A stretch of DNA of 64,000 bases from a virus. The stretch covers positions 1 to 64,000 of the IMG/VR virus record IMGVR_UViG_3300031952_000015, one strand, 5' to 3'. Positions within the stretch are counted from its first letter, which is position 1. Each line of letters starts with the position of its first letter. A model generated the notes under the pieces. It did not search any database and was not told the origin of the DNA. It worked only from the letters and a program-made list of their open reading frames with translations. Position numbers and translations under genes: made by a program. Positions 47,998 to 56,336 of this stretch are shown in pieces.

Positions 47998-48593
47998 CAG
48001 AACACCCCCGGGACGTTCCGGTGATCGATGGCGACGCCCCGGAGCACCAAATTCCCAGCTGAGTCGCACTCGATCCCGAAATTCGCGGCGTTAAAGAGCT
48101 TGAAACCCCCGTCTGAGCTGAGCTTGATCCTCGCTCCATTGTTGAGGTCGCCGCTCGCGTCCGCGATCCAGATGATGACGTCGTTGTTGTCCTTCATGAG
48201 GATCAGCGATCCCTTCTCTCTCGCCACGATGATGAGCTCGTCGAGCTTGATGACTGGGACTGAGTCTGGGCTCGTGGTGAAGTAGTCGAAGAGAGCGCCC
48301 AAGATCATCGGCTCCTCGTCGATGAATGCCACCAGGACGAAGTCGCCGACTGAGGGATACTTGATGATCCCCTTCCCATGGCCTAATCCGATCCCGGCCA
48401 TCGGGACGTCGTCGTACGTCAGCTTGAAGTTCATGTGCTTGATGTTGCACTTGAAGTCTGTGATGTAGCCGTCATTCCCGCGCGACTTGACGTCAGTGAC
48501 TTGCCAGATGGAGACGCCTAATTTCTTCTCCTCGATCTGCTTGCTGATGAGATCTTTGATCACCTTCACCATATTCTTCGGCTCAGCGAACAT
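47997..48593 (-). CDS. Baseplate spike protein (gpV/gp5-like OB fold)
   Basis: 198 residues from the ATG at 48593 (GGAGGGGT upstream). VWQVTDVKSR..., GIGLGHGKGIIKYPSVGDFVLVAFI, PMILGALFDYF is the OB domain of V/VgrG-type spikes; the second half is a beta helix (LNNGARIKLSSDGGFKLFN). Confidence 0.8.
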   Translation of the reverse strand: MFAEPKNMVKVIKDLISKQIEEKKLGVSIWQVTDVKSRGNDGYITDFKCNIKHMNFKLTYDDVPMAGIGLGHGKGIIKYPSVGDFVLVAFIDEEPMILGALFDYFTTSPDSVPVIKLDELIIVAREKGSLILMKDNNDVIIWIADASGDLNNGARIKLSSDGGFKLFNAANFGIECDSAGNLVLRGVAIDHRNVPGVF

Positions 48594-49903
48594 CAGAGAC
48601 CCCTCCACTGGCGGATGTCTAATTCCTTGTCCCTCAGCTGCAGCGTGTCGACGTCCAAGATCCCAGTGTCGCTCAGCTGGAGATTCGCTGGGACGAATGT
48701 GCTCCCCTGAGTGATGCCAGTGATTGCCGCTGAGACATCATTCTTCGCGATCGTCCAAGTCAATCTCTTGATCAAGAAGACCTCGTTTCCGGTGAACCGG
48801 TCGTTGTCGTTCAGCGTGAATGGCTGGCCGACCATGAAGTCAGGATGGAATTTCGTCTTGATGGTCAGCGAGTAGTTCTGCGCGAGCTTGAGATACTCCG
48901 ACCTCGCGATCTTCTGGCACTCCTCATCTCCCTTCGCCTTCCGGTTCTCAAGGATCTGATAGTTGATGTGCCCTCCGTTGTTCTGCACTGCGATCGGGTC
49001 GACCGCGACGCCGTAGCTCGGCGGCGCGCCGAGGACTACGACTGCATTGTACTGCGCAGTCAAGTCGCCATACTGGATGATCGTCGTGTTCCCCTCGTTG
49101 ACGTCGAACCGCCATGAGTTCACTGAGAGGATCCCATCGCTCTGCGCGTTGAGCAAGTAGAACGGCGTCATGACATTCAAGTAGCCGTCGCCAGACTGGT
49201 GGACGATCAGCGCATACTTCTTCCTGAACTTCTCGAGGACGTCCTTCAGCGCAGTGCCGCCGTCAGTGATCAGGACTCGGTTCTTCGCGTCGAGGTCAAT
49301 GAACCGCAGCTTCCATGCTGGAATCAGGTCTCGCTCGACTGGCGAGACGTTGAACTGGCCTTTCTGGAGACCTGCGATCTGCAAGAGAGTCTGGAACAGC
49401 TCGTAAGCGTTCCCAGACTTGTGCGCGTACTCGAGATTCCGGTAGTTCGACAGCCCGATGGTGCCATGCGCGGTGATGGTGTATGGGATGCTCCCCTTCA
49501 TCCGCTCGAGCGTGATCTTCTCGATGTAGCCGTCGAAGATCAGCGACATCTCTTGGCTCCCAGCGAAGTATGTGTTCTCGACGATGTCAGTGAACGTCCC
49601 ATCTGAGTACTCGACGCTGAAGTTCCGCGTCCCCTGGATCACCTCGCCTGGGTCGCTCTCAGCCTCGCAGAAGTAGAGCTTCACGGTGTCGAACTTCTTG
49701 AGCCGGTTCGTATCTAATCCGATCTCATTCACTGGATGCTGGCGCTCGACGGAGCCTGGATAGTTGATGTAGTACGGCAACGAGAAGCTCAACGTGCCGC
49801 AGAGCGCGTCCATGTCGAACTCGCCAGACATGCTGTCGACTATCTCCGTCGCGATGGAGTTGTCTCCTGACCCGATCTCCAAAAGCACTTTTATGAATGT
49901 CAT
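48593..49903 (-). CDS. Baseplate hub protein (gpD/gp27-like)
   Basis: 436 residues. Resembles late-control D proteins: beta-barrel fragments such as EMSLIFDGYIEKITLER, then GTALKDVLEKFRKKYALIVHQSG and EYLKLAQNYSLTIKTKFHPDFMVGQPF. It caps the tail tube above the spike. The start at 49903 overlaps the upstream gene. Confidence 0.75.
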   Translation of the reverse strand: MTFIKVLLEIGSGDNSIATEIVDSMSGEFDMDALCGTLSFSLPYYINYPGSVERQHPVNEIGLDTNRLKKFDTVKLYFCEAESDPGEVIQGTRNFSVEYSDGTFTDIVENTYFAGSQEMSLIFDGYIEKITLERMKGSIPYTITAHGTIGLSNYRNLEYAHKSGNAYELFQTLLQIAGLQKGQFNVSPVERDLIPAWKLRFIDLDAKNRVLITDGGTALKDVLEKFRKKYALIVHQSGDGYLNVMTPFYLLNAQSDGILSVNSWRFDVNEGNTTIIQYGDLTAQYNAVVVLGAPPSYGVAVDPIAVQNNGGHINYQILENRKAKGDEECQKIARSEYLKLAQNYSLTIKTKFHPDFMVGQPFTLNDNDRFTGNEVFLIKRLTWTIAKNDVSAAITGITQGSTFVPANLQLSDTGILDVDTLQLRDKELDIRQWRGL

Positions 49904-50448
49904 ATCGTCCTCAACTGCAGTAATTTTTTAAATTCTTCTGCTGGAGCGAATGAGATCAAATTTACCGCAGTCCGTTTGAGGTTCGCCTGCCGGTACTCCT
50001 TCAGCAGCATCACGAAGGTCAAGTACGTCCTGATCCCAGCCTCGACTGTCCCGCTAAAGTTCTCGATGATGTACTGCCCGGTGTCATCGTTCCCGACGGG
50101 AGTGACAAGCGTGATCGGCCTTCCAGAGTTCTTGAGCTGCGCAAAAATGTTTTTCTGCTCATTGAGGTTCAAGAGCGGATCTTCTAATGCTGAGACTTCA
50201 ACGAGCCTGCCGCTCATCTCGATCTGCCGCGTGCGCATTGGCAGGAGCTTCCCAGTCAGCGTGATAGTATTCGACGACCTACCAGTCACGACGACGACTC
50301 CGCCGTTCGTGCCCGGCGCCTCGTACTCGATGATATTCTGCGCCCCGCCGAAGGTCTGAGTTTCCACCACCCTGAGCGGATACTGCTGGCCATCGGCGAT
50401 GATGATATAGTTCGAGGCAGTCGACAAGACAGTTTGTTCGTTCGCCAT
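49900..50448 (-). CDS. Hub-associated protein (gp53/XkdP-like candidate)
   Basis: 182 residues from the ATG at 50448 (GGAGGG). NYIIIADGQQYPLRVVETQTF, VVVTGRSSNTITLTGKL, VSALEDPLLNLNEQKNIFAQL resemble small phage proteins with a beta domain before the hub gene, e.g. LysM-type XkdP. The family remains uncertain. Confidence 0.55.
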   Translation of the reverse strand: MANEQTVLSTASNYIIIADGQQYPLRVVETQTFGGAQNIIEYEAPGTNGGVVVVTGRSSNTITLTGKLLPMRTRQIEMSGRLVEVSALEDPLLNLNEQKNIFAQLKNSGRPITLVTPVGNDDTGQYIIENFSGTVEAGIRTYLTFVMLLKEYRQANLKRTAVNLISFAPAEEFKKLLQLRTI

Positions 50449-50449
50449 C

Positions 50450-51766
50450 TTACCCTCCAATCGCGCGCGAGTCGCTGATGATCCTGCCAGCGATGATGTT
50501 CCCGATCCCGGGCGCGCTGCCCTCAGTGATCGGCCCAGCTGAGTAGACTGAGACGTTCGCGTTCGTGCTATACGACCTCTGGTTGTTCGCGATCTGAGAC
50601 ATGCTTGTCGGCTCTGACTTGATCCGCTTGACCTCCTTCTCTTCCTCCTCTGACTTGCCCTTGAAGACTCCTCCTAAGAGCCCGCCAGCTCTTGAGAGCC
50701 GGTCGGCAAGCTCGATGATCTTGGCGATGCCGTAGAGTATCGGTTTCAGGATCTCAGCCAACACCATGAACGCGAGCTTAAGAGGAGCCGACACGATCTT
50801 GACAAGAAACACGAGCGCTGGGATGAGCTTCTCGACGGCCTTCAAGATCATGTCCAACGCATTCGATGCGTCCTTTCCGCCGATGCCGACCGCCTTGAAC
50901 GGCTCAGTGAGCGCCTTGCCGAACTCCGCGATCATCTCGATCCCAGGCTTCGCGATCTCCATCACGATGCGGAGCGCCAGCCCGACGCTCTTGACGACGT
51001 GGCTGAGGATCAAGAACACTGGAGTCAAGACTGCGCTGATCAGCGGCCCCATCGTCCGGATAGCCGAGTCGAACTGCGCGACGAACTTGTACCACGTGTC
51101 CCGGATGCTCGCCGTGAATTGGAACCACTTGGTCTGCATCCCGCCGACATTATTGATCCACATCCGCTGTAGGACGAAGACCACCGCGATGATCCCCAAG
51201 ATGAACGGCAGAAGCGGAAGGAGCGTCGCGAAAAGGCCTGAGAATCCCGCAGTCAATGCCTTGATACCTACCCCCATCTGAGAGACCATCCCCTGCATCC
51301 CACCACCAAAGATGGTTTGGATCCCCTTGGTCACGCCCTCAACACTGTGTGAAAAGCTGCTAATGTAGTCAGTGAATCCTCCCATAAACCCGCCAGGCTC
51401 TGCTGCGACCTTCCGCATAGCGACCCCGATGCTTTCAAATCGGTTGACCATTGGAGTGATCACTCGGTTGAACCCTGGCAGGATGGCGCCCATCATGAGC
51501 TCGAACGGCTCTCTGACTTTCTTCGACTTCGCCGCCAGGTCTTCCATCTGGTCGCCGATCGCGCCGAGCTGGTCTCGCGAGAGGCTTTGCGCCCCCTCGA
51601 CGATCTCCCAAGCCCTGCGCTGCTGGAGGATGTCGCCAAGCACTGAATTCGCAGCGCCCTCATAGTAGACCATTGAGTTGTAGAGCGCTTTCTGCTGCGA
51701 TAGGATCCCTTCTTGCTCGGCCTTGACCTCCTTCAAGTTCGTGTTGAAGGTTAGTTTAGTCTCCAC
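50450..51766 (-). CDS. Tape measure protein
   Basis: 438 residues; GTG start (GAGGAAGAGC). Long helices, several hydrophobic segments (LFATLLPLLPFILGIIAVVFVL, LISAVLTPVFLILSHVVKSVG, LVFLVKIVSAPLKLAFMVLA), and a charged coiled tail. It is located right after the frameshifted tail chaperones, the normal position. The length predicts a short tail of roughly 65 nm at 1.5 angstrom per residue. Confidence 0.82.
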   Translation of the reverse strand: METKLTFNTNLKEVKAEQEGILSQQKALYNSMVYYEGAANSVLGDILQQRRAWEIVEGAQSLSRDQLGAIGDQMEDLAAKSKKVREPFELMMGAILPGFNRVITPMVNRFESIGVAMRKVAAEPGGFMGGFTDYISSFSHSVEGVTKGIQTIFGGGMQGMVSQMGVGIKALTAGFSGLFATLLPLLPFILGIIAVVFVLQRMWINNVGGMQTKWFQFTASIRDTWYKFVAQFDSAIRTMGPLISAVLTPVFLILSHVVKSVGLALRIVMEIAKPGIEMIAEFGKALTEPFKAVGIGGKDASNALDMILKAVEKLIPALVFLVKIVSAPLKLAFMVLAEILKPILYGIAKIIELADRLSRAGGLLGGVFKGKSEEEEKEVKRIKSEPTSMSQIANNQRSYSTNANVSVYSAGPITEGSAPGIGNIIAGRIISDSRAIGG

Positions 51767-51976
51767 GCTCTTCCTCCATCTCTTGACGAGCTTTTTCCGT
51801 CTCGAACTTTAATGCCTTGAAGTGCCTGAGCACCTCGCTGAACGGCCACTGAGCGACCTCGTGGATGGGGAGATTCCACCTGAGCGCCACTGCCGCCAAA
51901 AGCCACTCTTCGGTGTCATCGAGATACTCGTCGATGAACCGCTCTTCTCTGATCGCCTCCCCTACATCGACAAAAA
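51756..51976 (-). CDS. -1 frameshift extension of the tail assembly chaperone
   Basis: An open frame without a start codon in -1 relative to the 51962..52357 gene. The slippery heptamer T-TTT-TTG at 51971-51977 lies in the correct codon phase just before that gene's stop. The extension reads FFVDVGEAIREERFIDEYLDDTEEW, with LLAAVALRWNLPIHEVAQWPF. This is the T-domain pattern (as in lambda gpG-T and Mu-like relatives). Ends 11 bases into the tape measure. Confidence 0.78.
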
Positions 51977-52357
51977 ACTTTTTATGTCGTACATGTAGTT
52001 GACTGTCGCGCTGAGCTTCAACACGGTCGATGTCTTCAACTTCTTGATCTCGAGCTCGCCAAAGCTCCCTCTCGTCGAACCGTCTGGCATCTTCGCGCTC
52101 ACCATGCTCTCTGATATGAGCATGAGGCTGAAGGTGTCCAAATCGAGCCGCTCGCTCTGGCTGTTCCGGCCGTGAGTCGCTCGCCGCTTCGCCGCCAAGA
52201 CCTTCTCGTACGGGACGTCGGTGAACTCGAAGTCGCCTTGTCCTGTGTGGCAGACGAGGTTCCCGTTCTCGAGCTTAGTCAAGAACACTGGGATCTCGTC
52301 CTTGGGTCCGATGTCGTTGGTCTCCTCTATCTCACTTGTCTCTTGGTCTGGTTCCAT
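51962..52357 (-). CDS. Tail assembly chaperone (G-type)
   Basis: 131 residues from the ATG at 52357 (GGAGGGAACAG). The sequence LDLDTFSLMLISESMVSAKM, GELEIKKLKTSTVLKLSATVNYMYDIK fits small chaperones that coat the tape measure. A minority of ribosomes are expected to continue into the -1 extension. Confidence 0.75.
   Translation of the reverse strand: MEPDQETSEIEETNDIGPKDEIPVFLTKLENGNLVCHTGQGDFEFTDVPYEKVLAAKRRATHGRNSQSERLDLDTFSLMLISESMVSAKMPDGSTRGSFGELEIKKLKTSTVLKLSATVNYMYDIKSFLSM
51971..51977 (-). promoter_or_regulatory. Programmed -1 frameshift slippery site TTTTTTG
   Basis: T TTT TTG in the zero frame permits tRNAs to re-pair on TTT TTT after a shift, entering the downstream open frame. 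It is five codons before the zero-frame stop. Confidence 0.75.
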
Positions 52358-52550
52358 TCTCTGTTCCCTCCAAGGGCTTCTCGCCCTGCTTCTTGATGAA
52401 GCACTCATTGATGGTGAGGTATCCGTTCTTGTATGAGAGCTCGACGAGCGCTCCCTCAGTGATCAGCTTGAGCCAGTCGCCCTTCTTGAGCTCTGGCAGC
52501 GGCAGGTCGTATGTCCGCTTGTTCCGCTTCACGTCCGTGATCTGGCGCAC
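52332..52550 (-). CDS. Small tail-region protein
   Basis: 72 residues; GTG start with GAGGTGACTTGAC upstream. Beta-like (DWLKLITEGALVELSYKNGYLTIN) with a Lys/Glu-rich tail. Between tube and chaperone; unknown. Confidence 0.55.
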   Translation of the reverse strand: MRQITDVKRNKRTYDLPLPELKKGDWLKLITEGALVELSYKNGYLTINECFIKKQGEKPLEGTENGTRPRDK

Positions 52551-52592
52551 GTCAAGTCACCTCAATCGAATGAAAAACAAAAACATCTCCGC

Positions 52593-52994
52593 TTACTTTG
52601 CGAACTTCCAGTCAAGCGCCTTGAACGGCAGCTTGTTCTTCGCGTAGTCAGTGAGCCCGAGTCCTTCGATGTCCACCGAGTCGAACACCGCGCCGAAGAT
52701 CGTGATCTTGCGGCCAGGAGTCTTGCCGGACGTGATCGTCCCAGTGAGCGTGAAGCTCGGCGGAACTGCCTGCTTCGGCATGATGTCGTTCAGGAGGTCC
52801 ACGTCGAGGAAAGCTCGGCTGATCTCTCCGCTGATGTCAAATGCTCCGCCGACGATCTCGACTGGCATGTACGACGCTCCCTCATGAGCTACGACATTCG
52901 TGCGCTTTATGCTGACCGATGCGCTCTCGCACCCGCCGACAATCTTCTCGTTGAGCGCTATCTCAACGTCCCGCAGTGAAATCCTTTGATTCAT
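52593..52994 (-). CDS. Tail tube protein
   Basis: 133 residues with GGAGGTGA before the ATG. Beta-sheet protein: RDVEIALNEKIVGGCESASVSIKR, VEIVGGAFDISGEISRAFLD, FTLTGTITSGKTPGRKITIFGAVF matches inner tube proteins of contractile tails (XkdM/gp19 type). It directly follows the sheath gene, as expected. Confidence 0.78.
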   Translation of the reverse strand: MNQRISLRDVEIALNEKIVGGCESASVSIKRTNVVAHEGASYMPVEIVGGAFDISGEISRAFLDVDLLNDIMPKQAVPPSFTLTGTITSGKTPGRKITIFGAVFDSVDIEGLGLTDYAKNKLPFKALDWKFAK

Positions 52995-53008
52995 CTTCCA
53001 TCACCTCC

Positions 53009-54457
53009 TTATATCCTCGTGATCGCAAGCGTCACGTTTATAAAATTTATCGCGAACGTGGGCTGGACGCTCATGTTCACGTTGACGGTGTCAGGCGATA
53101 CTCCAAGGACGACCTCAGTCGGATTGTAGGCTGCCAGGACCTCATCTAAGACGTCCTGCTGCAGTACGCCATCAACTACTCTGGCCATTCGGTTCAAGAC
53201 CCGGTCGAGGTTCGCCTCGCCCAGGAATGGGTCGAGCTTCACGTTGACTTGGGCTTTGACGTAGTCGACGATCCGCTGGATGTTCAGCTCATAGAACACC
53301 GAACTAAGGTCGCTGACGCGCGTGACGCCCCTCGCCACCTTGATCTCGCCGTTGATGAGGCTCACTGGGATGATCCCTACCCCAAGGAGCTCCTCCATCT
53401 CGTCGTTGGTGTAGTACTTCTTCGACACGGTCGAGTCAGCCATAATCCCAGCCACGGTCAGGCTCTTGCGGGTGACTGCTGACTCCACATCTCGCCGTGC
53501 GATCTGGCCTGCCACCGCGGCAGCAAGGTATGTGCCGTCGAACTGGATTGCGACCGTCGCATAGCTCGGCTTGTACATGGCGTTCGGCGAGCACAATGCC
53601 AATCTTGATCCGACCGACGTCCTCGCCTTCTGTGTCGCGATCGACTCGTTCACGGCTGGTCCAGCCATGAAGATGGCGAACTTCTTGTCAGTCGCTGCGC
53701 GAGCGTCGAGCTTCGCGACCATCGTCGCATGGTCTGCATCCGACGTCCACTCTGGCAAGAGCAAGATGTCGAAGTCCTCGAGCTTGAGCACGTTGTCGAA
53801 CGCTGTCGTCACGTCAGAGAACGCGAGTCCTGAGACGCCGTCATTCCCGCCAGTCAAGTACGTCAATGTCACTGCGGTCACGAGCGCTGCGTTGTTGACT
53901 GCGATCGTCGCTAAGCTTGAGTTCAAGTTCACTGCAGCTGCGATCTCAGCGTTCGATGCGTAGCCGTTCGCATTGTTGTTGTTCGTGAAGTACTCAGTCG
54001 TCTTTCCGTCGGTGACGGTCATCGTCCGGCCAGATCCCTTCGTCAGGATCGTGACTGCGACGTTGTCGCCGTACGTCCCCTTGTACTTCGCGCTGACAGT
54101 GATGACGTCAGGCACGGCTCCAGCGCCAGCGAAGCTCTTGACAGACTTGGCTGCGCCAGCTGCGCCGATCCGGACGCACTTCACAGTCGACGCGCCGTTC
54201 ATGTACGCTAGGTCAGTCGCCTTCGCCAGCGTCAATCCCGACTTGTCGGCCTTGAAGTACTGCAGGAGCGTCGCGTACGAGCTGAAGCTCTGCACAGTGT
54301 TCATGTCGCCCCACTTGGCGGTCCCGACGACCGCCAAGATCGCAGGCGCTCCCGGCGTGGTGAGCGTTATGTTCTCCTGCGTGGCGATCTCGATCTTTGG
54401 TAGGTATCCCACGTTATGCACCTCGTTGTTTCTTGAGCTCTTCGAACTCAGATTCAT
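53009..54457 (-). CDS. Tail sheath protein
   Basis: 482 residues. PKIEIATQENITLTTPGAPAI, ILAVVGTAKWGDMN, then an inserted middle domain, C-terminus MADSTVSKKYYTNDEMEELLGVG, RGVTRVSDLSSVFYELNIQRIVDYV is the FI/gp18 sheath fold. It builds the contractile sheath. The start overlaps the upstream small gene by 44 bases, with AAGGAG before its ATG. Confidence 0.88.
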   Translation of the reverse strand: MNLSSKSSRNNEVHNVGYLPKIEIATQENITLTTPGAPAILAVVGTAKWGDMNTVQSFSSYATLLQYFKADKSGLTLAKATDLAYMNGASTVKCVRIGAAGAAKSVKSFAGAGAVPDVITVSAKYKGTYGDNVAVTILTKGSGRTMTVTDGKTTEYFTNNNNANGYASNAEIAAAVNLNSSLATIAVNNAALVTAVTLTYLTGGNDGVSGLAFSDVTTAFDNVLKLEDFDILLLPEWTSDADHATMVAKLDARAATDKKFAIFMAGPAVNESIATQKARTSVGSRLALCSPNAMYKPSYATVAIQFDGTYLAAAVAGQIARRDVESAVTRKSLTVAGIMADSTVSKKYYTNDEMEELLGVGIIPVSLINGEIKVARGVTRVSDLSSVFYELNIQRIVDYVKAQVNVKLDPFLGEANLDRVLNRMARVVDGVLQQDVLDEVLAAYNPTEVVLGVSPDTVNVNMSVQPTFAINFINVTLAITRI

Positions 54458-54593
54458 TCATTGTCTCCTTGTCCCACCAGGCAAACAGATCGGGGTCCAA
54501 TCCCCTCTCTTGTGCCCACTCGGTAGGACGCATCCTCCTCGCTTCGCGCGTGATCTGAGGATCTTCAATGCTTGTCTTCTTTTTCTTTCCCAT
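54414..54593 (-). CDS. 59-residue helical protein overlapping the sheath start
   Basis: MGKKKKTSIEDPQITREARRM, WAQERGLDPDLFAWWDKETM. It is basic at the start and Trp-rich. The ATG has GGTGG upstream. Its end overlaps the sheath gene in another frame by 44 bases. Confidence 0.6.
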   Translation of the reverse strand: MGKKKKTSIEDPQITREARRMRPTEWAQERGLDPDLFAWWDKETMNESEFEELKKQRGA

Positions 54594-55229
54594 CTATGCC
54601 ACCGTCACATTCAGGTTGATGTTCGCGATGTTCTCGACAGTGCTCGCCGGGTCAGTGAGGTCCATCTCCCACTCGTCGAACATTGTGATCGTCGCCGAGA
54701 TCGTCTTCGCATGCAAGAAGTTGTTGTCCTCGTAGGCCTGCGAGACTGAATTCACCCTGATGTCCATATTGCTCACGATGAAGTATGCTGAGCGGTAAGT
54801 CTCGAGCAGCTTCGCGACCTTGTCGCCCATGAAGTCAGTCTGCTTCGTGTTCTGCATCGCGACAGTCGATCCGTCGTAGAGCGTGACGACGTGAGACTGG
54901 TTCCGCTTTGTGAAGACTGTGACTGTGACTGGAAGCGTGATGACCCTTCCGTAGATGATGCGGACGACGTTCCCAGCGATCTTCTCGTTCCGGACGAAGT
55001 TCCCAGGACCATAATCAGAGTAAGATGCTGCGCCGCAAAGGATCGCCACCCTCGGATAGCTTTCGTCGTTCGCCTCTGGAGTGCTCGGGTAGATCCACTG
55101 CCGCTCGCGGGCGGTCGGCTTAGCAGCGCGGACAGGATTGATGTCTGCGACCTTCTGAGAGATCAGATTGTACAGCGCCTGCATCGGGGCGAAGCTCGCG
55201 TGATTCCGTCCCTTGAATACTTCTGCCAT
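54594..55229 (-). CDS. Tail terminator / neck candidate
   Basis: 211 residues, directly upstream of the sheath, behind a class A promoter. MQALYNLISQKVADINPVRAAKP, GNFVRNEKIAGNVVRIIYGRVI, SQAYEDNNFLHAKTISATITMF. Size and position suit a tail terminator or sheath initiator. The identification is tentative. Confidence 0.5.
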   Translation of the reverse strand: MAEVFKGRNHASFAPMQALYNLISQKVADINPVRAAKPTARERQWIYPSTPEANDESYPRVAILCGAASYSDYGPGNFVRNEKIAGNVVRIIYGRVITLPVTVTVFTKRNQSHVVTLYDGSTVAMQNTKQTDFMGDKVAKLLETYRSAYFIVSNMDIRVNSVSQAYEDNNFLHAKTISATITMFDEWEMDLTDPASTVENIANINLNVTVA

Positions 55230-55358
55230 TCTCGCTCTCCCGGTCAGCCGGGTTCGACCTCCGAGTCATTTCGAAGGTGGGTGGCATGCTGGATTCACTG
55301 GAGCTGCGTGGCAATCAGACCCGGCATGCCAGATCCCAGACATCCTACGGCAAGAGGA

Positions 55359-55376
55359 CTATTTAAATATGATTAT
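55359..55376 (-). promoter_or_regulatory. Class A promoter for the tail genes
   Basis: Minus strand ATAATCATATTTAAATAG; the TAA is the stop codon of the upstream gene. A 140-base gap to 55229 contains no gene; a 25-codon frame there has no convincing ribosome site. Confidence 0.65.
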
Positions 55377-55915
55377 GCTCTGGCGAGCGCTGACTCGATC
55401 GCCGACTTGAACTTCTCCTCGAGTCCCTTGTCCTGGAGGATGTCGAAGATGAAGTGGATGCCCTTGAAGCCAGGGTGGTTCACCTTCCGGGCGAAGCAGA
55501 AGTACCTTGAGCCCTCCTTAGAGTACCCTAAGACCGGCATCCCAAGCTTATTGTAATACCAGATCTGGCCGTGCTCTCTGAAGATCCGCTGATCTTTCGA
55601 TGTCCTCAAGGTGGGCGCCACCCAATTCCCCTCGGAGTCCTTCAGCGGGAACTTGAGCATCTTCTTCGACTTCGGCCTGATGACGTGAGCTTTTGTCCCC
55701 TCCTCCAAGAACGCGATGACGTCTCCCTTCGGGTTGGTGATCGCGTACGAGAAGTCGCCGAGCGAGAACGACTCCCACTGGGACGCAGTGAATCCAGTGA
55801 GCTTCGGCGTCCGCTTGATGAGCTCCGCGACGTAGACTTTCTCCAAGGCCTTGAGGATCTCCTTGTCCAGCTTGTCGAAGTCGATGAACCGCTTCGGGAA
55901 CAAGACCTCAGGCAT
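55373..55915 (-). CDS. HK97-gp10-like neck/tail completion protein
   Basis: 180 residues. VAELIKRTPKLTGFTASQWESFS, FLEEGTKAHVIRPKSKKMLKFP fits the HK97 gp10 family (the GTKxHxIxPK motif). It joins head and tail. The HIRPK region is typical. Confidence 0.75.
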   Translation of the reverse strand: MPEVLFPKRFIDFDKLDKEILKALEKVYVAELIKRTPKLTGFTASQWESFSLGDFSYAITNPKGDVIAFLEEGTKAHVIRPKSKKMLKFPLKDSEGNWVAPTLRTSKDQRIFREHGQIWYYNKLGMPVLGYSKEGSRYFCFARKVNHPGFKGIHFIFDILQDKGLEEKFKSAIESALARA

Positions 55916-55916
55916 C

Positions 55917-56327
55917 TCATGCCTCCTGGTCGATCCTCGTCAAGTCGAAGTTGATGAACGCCACCTCGCCCGCGTAGGCGCTCTTGTTCAACCCAGTGAC
56001 GCGGTACACATAATTTCCGATCTTGATGATGTCAAGGCCTCGGATGTCCTCGCTTGACTTCGCGAATGCGCTGAGCTTCGTGTCAGGCGTGATGATGCCA
56101 GCCTCCATGCGCTTGTAGGCGTCAGTGCTCACGCCCTGGACGTTCAACCATACCTTCCGTCGGATCGTGCTCGACGACTCAGATTCCTTGAAGTAGTTTC
56201 CAGCGTCTGGGTTCTCCTGCCGGATCAGCTCTACCTCGATGATGTTCTTCTTCCAGATGAACTCGAAATCTTCTCTGACCTGAGCGATGTCAAGGTCCGC
56301 ATCTGAAGCGTAGTACTCATCTGCCAT
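55917..56327 (-). CDS. Neck or connector protein
   Basis: 136 residues. It sits between the putative adaptor and the gp10-like protein; beta-rich (IRRKVWLNVQGVSTDAY, IIKIGNYVYRVTGLNKSAYAG). Resembles head closure (stopper) proteins in size and position. Confidence 0.55.
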   Translation of the reverse strand: MADEYYASDADLDIAQVREDFEFIWKKNIIEVELIRQENPDAGNYFKESESSSTIRRKVWLNVQGVSTDAYKRMEAGIITPDTKLSAFAKSSEDIRGLDIIKIGNYVYRVTGLNKSAYAGEVAFINFDLTRIDQEA

Positions 56328-56336
56328 CTCGATGCC

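Noticed and set aside
55234-55345. GGGTTCGACCTC on the plus strand resembling a tRNA T-arm, and a 25-codon frame on the minus strand
   Set aside because: No stems complete a tRNA, and the short frame has no ribosome site; treated as noncoding leader after a class A promoter.
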